DNA from: Tillus elongatus
Taxonomy: Eukaryota; Arthropoda; Insecta; Coleoptera; Cleridae
Assembly: GCA_964006375.1 (NCBI GenBank)
Contig: OZ023266.1
Span: forward strand, 161,006,575 to 161,070,574
DNA: 64,000 nucleotides
Direction of reading: 5' to 3'
Shown here: piece by piece, positions 48,236 through 59,901 of the stretch
Position numbering within the stretch: position 1 is the stretch's first letter
How the letters are laid out: the number at the start of each line of letters is the position of its first letter
The notes under the pieces: generated by a model
Seen by the model: the letters and a program-made list of their open reading frames with translations, nothing else
Databases searched by the model: none
Told to the model about the DNA's origin: nothing
Translations under genes and position numbers: made by a program

Positions 48236-51195
48236 CAACACACCACGAGGGCTCACAGCCTAAATACTATCATACTGTGGGTGTCGAGAAGGAGGAAAGA
48301 GGCAACTTGTTAATTCTGGACTTTGAAAGTTTGGACGTTCAGAGGAGAAGGAAAAACATGTGCCGGCAAGGAGTTCCACAACTTTGAAGTCCTCGGAACA
48401 AAAGAGCGGGCATAACAAGATGTCCTATGTCTGGTGACCTGGACAGTAAAAGGGTGCATTCGCTCTGTTCCCCTGGTAGATCTGTTGAGGGCAGCAGGTG
48501 GAGGAACTATGGAAGAAAGCTCCTCTGAGCAGTGCCCGTGCAGATATCTATAAAAGAGAGAGAGGTCACCAACGGCACGCCGGTGGGAAAGGAGGGCAGC
48601 CTTTGGGTGAGGGTAGGGTCACACATGAGACGTATAGCTCTCTTCTGAATTGAGTCCAGGATAGCGAGTGTAGAAGCGGCAGCGGCACCTCAGATGTGGG
48701 AGCAGTATTCGAGGTTTGGCCTTATTTGTGAAGTATATAAGGTATACAGATTAGCTGGTGAAAAGTATTTGCGAGCTTGGAAGAGGAAACCTAATTTCTT
48801 AGCAGCCGCTTCTGCAACTCATGTGACATGTTGGTGCTAATTGAGATTTCGATCCACAGAAATGCCAACAAGTTACAAGGACTCATTACTTTGAATAACT
48901 TGGTTGTTCATTGTGATGGGTCTAGGGCTGGTGTATCTCTTATGAGATAGAAAGCAAGACTGAGATTTGGTGGGGTTGAATTGTACAAGATTTCTACTTC
49001 CCCAGTGTAATATTTTTTGGAGATCCACGGAGACAGAACCCTTCATGAGTCTGCGATCCTTATCTAATTGGGCTAAAGAGACAGGCTTAGAATATTGTAT
49101 ATTTGAGTGGAGGGTGCTGCCATCCACGTAACTGTGAACTGGGTTGGATGTGCCAGAGAGGAGGTCATTGATGTGGAGAAGAAACAAAGTAGGGGCTAAA
49201 GCTGAACATTGAGGAACTCCTGCATTAATTGGATACAGTTTAGAGGAATGGCCATCCATGTCAACAGAAATGCTCTGGTAGGAGACGAAATTTGCTGTCC
49301 AGGTACAGAGTTTTGGTGGTAGGCCATATGCCGGAAGTTTATTAAGCAGCGCTGCGTGCCAGACCTGGTCGAACGCTCTGGATATGTCTAGAGCGACAAT
49401 CTGGGATTCACTGTGTAGTTCCATAGAGTTGTTCCAAGAATGGGAGACAAAGGAAAAGAGATCGGCAGTTGATCTGCGCTGACGCAATCCATACTGCCTG
49501 TCGTGGATTAGAATGTGTTTTTCAAGCAATTTTAGTAATTCTGTGTTTATATACTTTTCCATCACTTAAGAGACGACTGAGAAGAGAGAAATAGGCCTGT
49601 AGGTGCTAGGAAGCGCTTTGGATCCTTTCTTGGGGACGGGTTGTACTCTAGCAGTTTTTCAGTTACTAGGGAATATGCCTCTATTGTAAGATGTCTGAGA
49701 CAGATGAGTCAGAACAGGAGCAAGTTCTGGTGGGCATTTTTTATGAACAATTGCTGGGATCTCGTCAAGGCCAGAGGCATTCCTGGTATTAAAAGAAGAG
49801 AGCATCTTTCGTACCTGTTTAATTTTGATGAAGTCAGTTTAAAATGATATCCGTCATTTTATGTGTGACATTGGGGACTGTTGGTGGTTGAACATTTGGA
49901 GGTGGGTTGAGAATAGAATTGCCGCGAACAACGAGGCAAAAGTTCAGTCTTGCGCAGGGCGGTAGAAACAATTTGATCCGCTGAAACAAGAGGTGGGAAC
50001 GTGCTCTTGCAGAAATTATTCCCAATAGATTTAGCAAGAGTCCAGAAGGGTTTGCTGCCGTTGGAGATTGAGATGACTTTGTTTTTGATGTGGTTATTAA
50101 ACGACTTTTTTGCCTCAGAAAGAATGCGGACATAGCGGTTTCTTGCATCGTTAAATGCTTGACGGTTTTCTTGACTGGGATTGTGTAGAAGCATTTTGTT
50201 TTTGGATAATTTCAGTGACGTTTTGTAAGATATCAGAGGGGTCAGGACGAAAGAAGCAGACAGACGCCCATGGAAATGAGGAAAAGTAATCCCGTATTTC
50301 GTCCCAGTTCGCGGAGTTGTAGTGCCAAACGATACGTGGGTGTGATGACTGTGAAACCTCGGGTTACATTGCGCAGGAAGCAGTGACCATGCTGTGGTCT
50401 GAGCGACCAAGAGGGGCGTTGACTGATATCTTATAGCATTCAGGTTTTGTAGTAAGAACGAGATCCAAGGGATTTGAGCTGTGTGTTTCGATGCAAGGAA
50501 AGTAAGTAGGTTGCTGAACCATATTGGCTAAAGAATTGCTGACAGAAAAGCCCTCCGCTGCTCTCCCTCGTGGATCGGTTTTTGAAGATCCTAGCCATTC
50601 CTCATTATGGACATTGAAGTCACCAAGAATAGTGACCTCGGAGGAAGGATATTCAGAAATCAGATGGTAAGATATTTTCAGAAAGGTAGTAAAAGAGCTT
50701 GACAAAGTTGTTGTCAGAAGGTGACCGGTAAATGCAACAGATGAATTTAGTTGCAGCCCTGAAAGAGTTTCATCCAAAGTATGTCTTTCTTCCAGCTTCT
50801 AAATTGGGGGTCTGCTACGGACGTATGCGTACACGCCTCCATGCAATCTAAAGGAAGTAGGGAGCTCATACCCCGGGAAATTAAGGTGATTAGTGGCTGT
50901 TTTGGCACTGACTTGGTTTTCGGTGAGGAAGAGGAGTTGGGGCCTATTAGCCTGGAGGAAATGGTGGACGGAGTTCAGGTTAGAATTTAGGCCACATATA
51001 TCCGAGAAGGATATGTTAAATCTTGATGTCAGCGCCATCATTTTTGTTTATAAGTAAAACAGACTCATACGTGTCAGAACCGGAAACGCCGGTTGGGACT
51101 TTACTGGCCGCTTGTTGTAAGGGGTGGTACCTCCTCGGGCATGAAAAAAATCCTTTACTATCACGTAAAGCAAAAGTCCACTACCACCTGCTCGA
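48236..51195 (-). mobile_element. LINE L1, copy C, near full length
   Basis: The 5' end at 51195 reads GGTGGTAGTGGACTTTTGCT and the 3' end at about 48240 reads CCCTCGTGGTGTGTTG, as in copies A and B. All regions are in order, so this copy (about 2.96 kb) shows the family's full layout. It lies between the two dimeric repeats. Confidence 0.85.
48300..51041 (-). pseudogene. LINE L1 copy C ORF2: endonuclease and RT
   Basis: Endonuclease at 51041-50364 (NRPQLLFLTENQ; after a shift, SEYPSSEVTILGDFNVHNEE with the catalytic Asp-Asn; NPLDLVLTTKPECY; APLGRSDHSMVTA). Linker at 50410-49859 (NRQAFNDARNRYVRIL). RT at 49565-48873 (IVALDISRAFDQVWH; AGVPQCSALAPTLFLLHIND; the active site reads YVDG, not the YADD of copy B). 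C-terminal region to about 48300. Several frameshifts. The YADD to YVDG change alone would abolish RT. Confidence 0.85.
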
Positions 51196-51267
51196 CTCCA
51201 ATTATTCGCCTCGTACGACAGGCAGGAGTTACCTTGGGCCTATTCTTTTAGTTAGTCCGCGGACCCA

Positions 51268-51560
51268 GATTCTTCGCGAAGCAGCGACCCTGGTCGTGTT
51301 TTAAAATTCACCGCAATAGGTCGGCGTGATCGAGTCCGACCTAATGTTCATTTTTGAACACCAGTGGCCAGCGATCAGATTCGCCGTGTAGTAGCTACTA
51401 GCGACCCTGGTCGCAGTTTTCCAAATTTTAAAATCGCCGTAATAGGTCGTCGTTGTCCAACCTAATGCTAATTTTTGAATGATTTTAACTCTGATAATCG
51501 ATGATTCTCGTCCGTCATAGTTACGGATGGCCAATGCAGCGATGCGTGCGGTGTTATGTA
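51268..51560. repeat. Dimeric GC-richer repeat, copy 2
   Basis: Direct-orientation match to 47690-48035 without the footprint insertion. Does not begin TG or end CA, so not an LTR. Confidence 0.7.
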
Positions 51561-51703
51561 ATACATAAAAATGTAAACATCAAATCTGTTAGCTGGCAAT
51601 ACCGCAAGTCTCGTTGGTCACCGCTACAGGCAGTTGAACTGCCGGTTTAGCGATACCCATATGTGAGTGATACTAAACGTGACAGAATGGTTAACTTCAT
51701 TTA

Positions 51704-54249
51704 AACTCTGCCATGGACGGTCCCAATCCCGGCTGAGAAAGGAGGAGGGCAATACCGTAACCCTACCCAGGCATGTCTTGGGAGGGCCGGGAATGCTTGC
51801 CTTAACTGGCCGCCATTGCAAGGAGAGATCTCTATAAAAAACCTACATCGCAAGGTCATTGGAGGGTTGGTGCCGAAGCGATGATGCTTTTGGCCGGGCA
51901 TTGGCAGGTTAGTAATTCTGCCCCTAACGTAATCCAGTCCCCCCCCCCTCGGGAAACCAGGCGACCTCTCTGTGTATAAATGCCTCTCCATGGGATGCGG
52001 GGCTCTTCCATGGAGGTTAACCACAATTTTCCCCAGCTGCCCGTGGGATCAGAATATGAACACGATAGACACAGACCCAAACGAGATGGATAATAATACT
52101 CTCGATCTCCAGGCAACTGGAGAACACATAGAGGTAGAAATGGGGGTTGTCCCCTCTCTTACTGCCAAACCGATGGAGGGTCCCGACTGGCTCGGGTGGG
52201 GGTTGAAGGTACGATAAAACGACCCGAGGAGTCTGATGCCGCTACTAAGGGCGCCGTCAGCGGAAAGCGCCGGTCGGACGGCAGCACACCACAACAGACA
52301 TTAAAGGAGCATTCAACAATGCATTACCTATCTCCCTCTACGAAGCCACTATCGCAAGAGGGGTGGAACCTACCATTTGTGGCTGGATCGGAAGCATGCT
52401 CCACAATCGGATCGTTATTACCTGGCTGCAAGGGGAGGTGGTCAGCCCTCAAAGGGTAGTTCTATCCTCCCTGCTGTGGTTTCTCTTTGTGGACGATTTG
52501 CTGGCTATCCTGGGGCTGTGGGAGGTTGAGGTCCAGGCGTATGCTGATGATCTAGTCATAATGGTTAGGGGCAAATATGAGGAGGAACTAGCAAGTACTC
52601 TTCAGGAGGCACTAAATGTAGTGAATGATTGGTGTCGGAGGGAACAGATGTCTGTGAACCCCCGCAAAAGAATCATTGTTCCATTTACCAGAAGAAGGCT
52701 GGATAGATTAAAACCACCTATTCTTATGGGGGAAACGATTCCATTTACGGAACAAGCAAAATATCTGGGGGTTACCCTAGATAAGAAGCTCAACTGAGAC
52801 GTACAGTTAGAGAATGTAATCCGCAGGGCTAAACTGTCCCTGTGGACATGCCATAGAATATGTGGAAATAACTGGGGAACAAACCCCCAACAGGTGTACT
52901 GGCTCTATGTAGTGGTTATCAGACCAATGATAACATATGGAGCCATAGTTTGGTGGCCCAAGGCACTTCGTGGTATCGCGAGGGCCAAACTGGCTCATCT
53001 ACAGAGACAAGCTTGTCTGATGATAACAGGAGCGATAAGCACCGCATCATCAGCCGCTCTGGAGGTCCTCCTTAATACTCCACCTCTTCACATATGGCTG
53101 GAGAGGCTGGCGAGGTGGTCAACGTACAGATTAAAACAAACGGCGGACAGTATCCGAAGGAAATCAGTCTGGGAGGGTCCGGACTCCTTGATGACATTGA
53201 GGGTCATGGAATTCTGGGAATGGTCTCAGACATGATGCCTACAAAGATCAGTAGAGATCTGTCTTTCAAGACCGTCCTCCCGGAGAGGGAGGACTAGTAA
53301 CGACATCAAACGACCCTTTTGAGAGCTGATCTCTGCTGGTATGCTGACGGCTCCAAAACCAATAAGGGAGTAGGAGCCGGCACATATGGGGGCAACACCG
53401 ATGCTAGACTATCAACTAGCCTCGGCAAGTACGCAACCATACACCAGGCAGAAGTGTATGCCATCGAGATGTGTGCAAGGAAAAGCATAGAAAACCAGTG
53501 CACATACAAATCGATAAAGATATATACAGATAGCCAAGCTGCAATAAATGCTCTTGGTTCCTACAGTTGCAACTTAAAAACGGTATGGAGTTGTAAATCT
53601 GCCCTTAACGAACTGGGCAGCTGTAATGAGGTGTCACTGGTCTGGATACCGGGTCAGTCAGACCATGATGGCAATGTTGCGGCCGACACGCTTGCCAGGA
53701 GTGGTGCCCAGAGGGACTTTATCGGACCAGAATCGGTGCTGGGGATAACATCATGCACAGCAAAACACACTTTAAAGACCTGGACAGAAAGAATGACAAG
53801 CCAGCAATGGCAAAATCTGCCAGGATTAGCTCACTCCAAGGCCTTCATAAATGGCCTGTCCGAGTCAATGGCTAAAAAACTTCTAGAGCTAAACAGACAA
53901 CAACTGAGTACTCTAGTCGGCCTGTATACAGGACACTTCCGCTTGTGTCACCACATGCACCATATTGGAGTCGGTCAGGAGACCGAGTGCCGGCTGTGTA
54001 TGGAAAGTGACGAGACAGCAGAGCATGTATTGTGTTCCTGTCCGGCAGCAGACGGGACTAGATACCTGCTCATTGGCAAGATAAAGCTTGCTCCGGAAGA
54101 TCTGGATCAACTTTTGCCCACAAAGATTATCGACCTCTGCAGGAGGCTGGCTTTGTTGGGCGAAATATAGACTATTAGGCGAGAGCCACAACAGACTTTA
54201 TGGTCGCAGTGGAGGGACCGGTATGGCCCACTCACATTCAAACCTAACC
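51704..54249 (+). mobile_element. LOA-clade-like LINE, internally deleted, with target duplication
   Basis: Flanked by TAACTTCATTTA at 51692-51703 and 54250-54261. The 3' end is not poly(A) but AAACCTAACC, with the duplication following. A second, shorter copy is at 58933-59901. Confidence 0.85.
52055..54170 (+). pseudogene. LOA-like protein: ORF1 start fused to RT, plus RNase H
   Basis: A possible ORF1 start (MNTIDTDPNEMDNNTLDLQ, near 52057) is followed within about 250 bp by RT palm sequence IKGAFNNALPISLYEATIA, so the rest of ORF1, the endonuclease and the RT fingers are deleted. Next: LLWFLFVDDLLAIL, VQAYADDLVIMVRGK (YADD), AKYLGVTLDKKLN; a stop; WLYVVVIRPMITYGAIVWW; a shift; RNase H at 53319-54170 (CWYADGSKTNKGVGAGTYGG, HQAEVYAIEMCAR, YTDSQAAI; the His motif reads GQSDHDGNVAAD, with Gln where GHS is usual). 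C-terminal CRLCMESDETAEHVLCSC. Confidence 0.85.
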
Positions 54250-54359
54250 TAACTTCATTTAGCAGCGACCTAAAGTGCTGTTAAAAGAACTAGTGACTTA
54301 TAAGTCACCGTTGCCGGTATACCAGTGACCCAAAAGTCGCTGTTAAGCTCATCTCTAAT

Positions 54360-54600
54360 ATATACTCCCCCAATAATACATAAATCCGTCTCTAGTTTAG
54401 TTCCTTGCATACCATACCTTGCATAACATAGATCAATATCCCACCACCACTAGATTATCCACTTGTATTAGGGTTTCTATCAAACCAAAGTGTCGAACCC
54501 ATACAGTTCAGCTCATCACCAGAAACACTATCATTTAACCAGGATTCGACAATTATAATAATATATGACAGATAGACAATAACATGGATTGGTGCAGCTC
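54360..54600 (-). pseudogene. LINE endonuclease scrap
   Basis: Minus strand: IIIVESWLNDSVSGDELN, then DRNPNTSG and GGGILI, the APE-endonuclease block (VETWLN...RDRNP...RGGGVLI). Possibly from the family at 58.5 kb. Confidence 0.6.
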
Positions 54601-55338
54601 TTTCACCTTGGATTTTATCCCTCTAGTGTTATTACTGATATACTGTTTCACCATTCATCTCGCTACTGATCATAGCTGTTGAAGCGGTTCATCAAATAGA
54701 AAAACAACAAGAATGTATACATCAATAAACTTTATTTTGAAAATTAAAAACAATTTGCAAATACAGAAAACTCAAAAGGTAATAACAATATGGCCAATAA
54801 AATAAAATCTATAGAATCATATAAAGAACCAAGAATTGGTAATTTCCATGTTTGTGGTATTTTATAAAACTTGAACCTTAAAAATCTGCAAATACTGAAA
54901 TAATCAAACGTCTGTTCAACCAATGTCGTTGCAAACAAAATTAAATGTTAAGTCCTAGTTTTTTTGAATGGGTTCATACACTGATGTCACAAATGTTTAA
55001 TGCATTATTCCATAAGATGGATCAATCCATTTTTACAATTTAAATGTTTGATTTCCGTCAAAAGATATAACACTTTTTTCTGTCAAGATGCCATAAAATA
55101 CTTCATTGGCCCAAATGTTCTGGATGTCAAATCAAATCATCGATTGTGATTACGATGTGATTCGATCTGGCCGAAGTCAATACTTCTCACCATAGAATAG
55201 AAATGTTAAAAGTGTTTTAAAAGCTCACACAAAAACTAAATTATCTATGTAAAAAAATTAAAGATTTAGACTTAAGGCATTTAATACGGTATTTTGTTAC
55301 CACCTGTTATCCAAGCTAAACAGCTGTGCATGCATCTT
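54601..55338. other. No gene recognised
   Basis: AT-rich; no supported frame or RNA. Confidence 0.45.
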
Positions 55339-55342
55339 TTAA

Positions 55343-57737
55343 CCCTTTGAAGCAAAATGGTTTCACACAGAAACCACTTACCTAATGTTTTTTTCTATAT
55401 GTAGACTGGTTTTACAGTGAAACCACACTTCATACTCGGGTATCGCAAGTTTGCAATTGGCGAACACTGTATTGCTAATATTCGTTAGAATTTGTCAAAG
55501 AAACCACGTTTTATGAATGATTTAGTTTTTTATCTACATTTTCGTAAAAAGCGTTATAACTACTCCGTTTTTTTGGACGATTGTGTTACTAATAGAAAGG
55601 TAAGAATACTTGTTTTACATAGTTTATTGTTTTTACTTTGTCAATCGGATATGGTTTTGTGGCGAAACCAGTGTGCTTGCAGTAAAGTAAATTTGTTTTT
55701 GTTGACCGTATATGGTTTCGTGGCGAAACCAGTGTGTGTGCAATGCACTAAAGTAAATTTGTTTATGTTAGGATGGAAAATCAAATTGATTTGTCGCAAG
55801 TGTTGAAAAAACAAATCGATTTGTCAAAACTAACCTCGGATGAAGCTTATGCTCTGCTTGATGAAATTCCTTCTGATGGAGAGTCAGTAATAAGCGAATA
55901 TGAGGAAGAAATGATTGAAGACATCATTGAAAATAATGAAACTACCGAAGCGATTGCTCAGGACACTATTTTGAGTGACGACGATTTGGCAATTGGGAGC
56001 GACATAGATGACAACCCAGGCGATTTAGAAGATGATATACCACTTATCCACTTTGTGAACTGGAGAAAACAAGAAATTGCTCCGAATCTAAATCATTTTC
56101 AGCAACTAACTGGTCCCAGCTCTGAAGTACCACCTGATGTCACAAAACCTATAGATTTCTTCTTGCTTATTTTTGGCGATGCTATTCGTCTGGTTACAGA
56201 ACAAACAAACTTACCACCCAGGAAAAAAGAAACTTTATTCCGACAACTGAGGAGGATATGAAAATTTTTATAGCGGTAAATTTGCTCATGGGTATAAAAA
56301 AGTCTCCCTCCTTTCGCGATTACTGGTCTTCGCGTCCAGAACTACGTGATGATTTCATCGCATCAAAAATAGGCGTAAACCGTTTTGGCTCCCTGCTAAC
56401 TAGCCTCCATTGCAATGACAATGCCACAATGGCAAAAAAGGGGAGCCCGGTTTTAATCAATTGTTTAAAATCAGACCATACATTGAACTCCTAAAGAAAA
56501 ACTTCCAGAAATATTATTGCCCATCAAAAGAAGTGTCAGTTGATGAAAGCATGGTGAAGTTCAAAGGCTGAATAGCTTTCAAGCAATATATGCCAATGAA
56601 ACCTGTAAAAAGGGGGTTTAAAATCTGGGCGTGTGCCGATAAAGAAGGTTATCTAAGTAATTTTGAATTATATACAGTAAAGCAACAAGATAAGTCTGAG
56701 AAACGTTTAGGTGAACGGGTAGTGCTTGACATGACTAAGGTTCTCGAAGGAAAAGGACACCACGCTTACTTTGATAACTATTTCACAACAACTGACCTTT
56801 TACTTTCTTTACAAGAAAATAAAATCTACACGTGTGGAACTCTACACGCAAACAGAAAAAATCTTCCCACTGGATTGAAAGGCGATAAGGAAATGAATCG
56901 AGGTGATTTTGATTGGACAGTTTATAGAGACAAAGTATCTTGTATCAAGTGGAAGGACAAAAGAACTATTCAGATGCTATCTACTATACATTCTCCTACA
57001 GATCAAACTAAAGTGAATAAAAGGGAGAAAGATGGAAGTATGACTGAAGTCAATAGCCTTAAAGCAGTTGTAGACTACCGAAGGTATATGGGTGGAGTTG
57101 ACAAAGCTGATATGATGAAATCTTACTATGCCATCAATCGGAAATCCCAAAAATGGTACCACCGTCTATTTTGGCATTTTCTTGATACATCAGTAGTCAA
57201 CTCATATATAATATTCAAACGGAGGACCAAAAGTGCCATGAGCCTCAAAATTTTCCGATATGAAGTAATACTGAGTTTGATTGGGGCTTCCGTTTCAAGA
57301 GGCTCTTGTGGAAGGCCATCTTCTACTAAAAAAGTTGTATCCAGATTCAAGCCTTATGTACCAATAGATCAACGGCGTGATCAAGCAAAACATCTACCTG
57401 TGCACGGAACATCAAGACGCTGTGCTCAGTGCAGTACGGCTGAAAAACCTCATCGAACCAGATGGAGCTGCATACAGTGTAAAGTCGGGTTGTGTTTACT
57501 GGCAGAAAGAAACTGTTTTCTAACTTATCATCAATAATATAATATATATGTAATCTTTCGATTTTGTATGTGTTCACTTGCATTGTGGTTTCATATCGAA
57601 ACTACTTGCAAAAGTTAAAATAAATGTTTTTTTTTTGCAACAAAGAAGTGTGCTACATCATTTTTCTACACATTAAGGTGATATATACCAAATGTCATTA
57701 GAATTGGAAATAACATTGAAATTCGTGCTTCAAAGGG
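55343..57737 (+). mobile_element. piggyBac element, nearly complete
   Basis: TTAA on both sides (55339-55342, 57738-57741). TIRs CCCTTTGAAGC and GCTTCAAAGGG are exact inverses. Internal subterminal repeats of TGGTTT...GAAACCA lie near 55360, 55410, 55655 and 55712 and, slightly changed, 57585. 2395 bp. Confidence 0.93.
55773..57537 (+). pseudogene. piggyBac transposase, three frames and one stop
   Basis: An acidic N-terminus (55773-56235) leads to the catalytic domain. Frame changes occur near 56235 and 56450, and CGA to TGA is the likely origin of the stop after SVDESMVKFKG (56565-56575). Catalytic Asps: VDESMVKFKG; HAYFDNYFTTTDLL; RRYMGGVDKADMM. Trp-rich WYHRLFWHFLD follows. The C-terminal zinc-binding domain is complete: CAQCSTAEKPHRTRWSCIQC, VGLCLLAERNCF. 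Only three lesions, so this is one of the youngest transposons here. Closest in style to PGBD4-type proteins. Confidence 0.9.
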
Positions 57738-57741
57738 TTAA

Positions 57742-58440
57742 ACTACTTTCCAAGTTTTATAAAAAGACAAAAGGAAACCAATTCTTCATCACAAATATCC
57801 AGTTAAACATAAAAAAATTCTTATTTTACAAAAAAGGTAAGCTATATACAATAAACAATAAACACAACAACAGAAAGCTACCGTAAAAATAAAAGTTACT
57901 TCTTTAAATATAAATGTAATAAGAACAACCATATCGATATAAAAAGTGGACTTTTAAATTTATTTGTATCAAAATTTCGTATAAAACATTTAAACCGAAT
58001 AAACAATTATCAAAATATTTTATAAAATCTTGAATGGAATGGTCTTATCAAAGTATGGTAAAGTACATTTTATAACAATTTAAGTACCAAATATAGTTGT
58101 TTATGACACAGTCTTCTTATGTGCTGAAGTATCCTATCTTGATTTGTCTTGCTAGATGGCACGCAAATAAAATACCCAATAGCTGAAAAGAAATAATCAA
58201 TTAATTCGGTGATCTTATCAAATTGTCTTTGTGTATTTGCAAATATACTATATACAGAATCTCGACCAGCTTACACAGGGCGATTCACCGTGGCTGCCTA
58301 TTAGAGGTATCTAGAGAAGTACGTACTAAAGACATCAATATTTCCAGGATAGTGAGGCGAATCTGTTCCCTGGCGCCGGTGATTGGCCATAGTCGCGGAA
58401 ATAGACCAACGTTAAAAAAAATATTTATTTATTTATTTGC
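57742..58440. other. No gene recognised
   Basis: AT-rich after the piggyBac TTAA. A GC-richer patch near 58270-58400 lacks any recognisable domain. Confidence 0.45.
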
Positions 58441-58932
58441 CAGAGTAAATTACATTACTTTACATACAGGTCTTTGTTGTCTAGTGAGTTTCCACATGTT
58501 TGGAAACATTCTTATTTGATGCCCGTTCATAAGCAGGGACCAAAGCATTTGGTTACTAATTATAGAGCTGTTTGTATTCAGTCAGAGATACCCAAACTTC
58601 TTGACTTTTTTGTCTCTAGACATATAACTTGGGAATGCAGACATGTTTTCGTCGAACAGCAGCATGGTTTTCTTAAAGGAAGATCTACAACAACCAACCT
58701 TCTCCTTTACCAGAATGTATTGGTCTCAGCTTTGGAGGATAGGTTACAGGTTGATTCGGTGTATACAGATTTCTCCAAAGCGTTTGATAAGGTTAATCAC
58801 GCCTTATTATTGTCAAAACTTGCATTGTTGGGTTTTAATCCAATTTGTTGTCTTGGATTCGCAGCTTCCTTACGGGTAGGTCGCAGAGTGTAAAGATCAG
58901 AAACTTCATTTCTGATAGTATTACTGTTTCTT

Positions 58933-59901
58933 ATCAGCAGAGATCTGTCTTTCAAGACCGTCCTCCCGGAAAGGGAGGACTGGGACCGGAATCAATCGAC
59001 CCTGTTGAGAGCGGACCTCTGCTGGTACTCTGATGGCTCCAAAACCAATTTGGGAGTAGGAGCCGGCGCATATTGGGGCAGCACCGATGCTAGACTATTA
59101 GCTAGCCTCGGCAAGTACGCAACCATACACCAGGCAGAAGTGTATGCCATCGAGATGTGTGCAAGGGAAAGTTTAAAAGACCTGTGCACAAACAAATCGA
59201 TAAAGATATATGCAGATAGCCAAGCTGCAATAAAGGCTCTTGGTTCCTACCGGTGTAATTCAAAGACGGTATGGAGTTGTAAATCTGCCCTTAACGAATT
59301 GGGCAGCTGTAATGAGGTGTCGCTGGTCTGGATACCGGGTCACTCGGACCATGACGGCAATGTTGCGGCCGACGCGCTTGCCAAGAGTGGACCCCGGGTT
59401 GACTTTGTTGGACCAGAACCGGTGCTGGGGATAACATCTTGCAATGACAATCCAATATTGGCAAAATCTTCCAGGATTAGCCCACTCTAAGGCCTTCATA
59501 AATGGCCTGTCTGAGTCAAGGGCTAAAAAGCTTCTAGAGTTGAACAGACAACTGAGAAGTCTAGTCGGCCTGTATACAGGACACTGCCGCTTGCGGCACC
59601 ACATGCACCGTATTGGGGTCGGTCAGGAGACCGAGTGCCGGCTGTGCATGGAGAATGAAGAAACAGCAGAGCACGTGCTGTGTTACTGTCCGGCAGCGGA
59701 CAGGACTAGATACCTGCTTTTTGGCAAGGTAAAGCTTGCTCCAGAAGACCTGAATCAACTTTCGTCCACAAAGATTATCGACCTCTGCAGGAGGCTGGAT
59801 TTGTTGGGCGAAATATAGACTTTAGTCGTGAGCCACAATAGATCTTAAGGTCGCGGTGGAGGGCCGATATGGCCCACTCACATACAAACCTAACCTAACC
59901 T
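58933..59901 (+). mobile_element. LOA-like LINE, 969-bp 5'-truncated copy nested in L5
   Basis: ACTGTTTCTT at 58923-58932 and 59902-59911. Starts ATCAGCAGAGATCTG, matching 53250 in the first LOA copy, and ends AAACCTAACCTAACCT. The duplication falls in L5's SITVSSGVPQG codons. Confidence 0.93.
59005..59818 (+). pseudogene. LOA RNase H and C-terminal region
   Basis: RNase H motifs complete: CWYSDGSKTNLGVGAGAYWG, HQAEVYAIEMCAR, YADSQAAI, and GHSDHDGNVAADALAK, which keeps the His that copy 51.7 kb has changed. A deletion and frameshift near 59440-59470 separates the C-terminal frame 59444-59818 (CRLCMENEETAEHVLCYC). The protein lacks its RT because of 5' truncation. Confidence 0.85.

Noticed and set aside
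47690..51560. The two flanking 300-bp repeats as LTRs of one element
   Set aside because: They lack TG...CA ends and primer/polypurine sites, and the sequence between them is a LINE in its own right.
54238..54256. CCTAA repeats as a telomeric array
   Set aside because: Only two to three units, at the 3' end of a LINE just before its target duplication.
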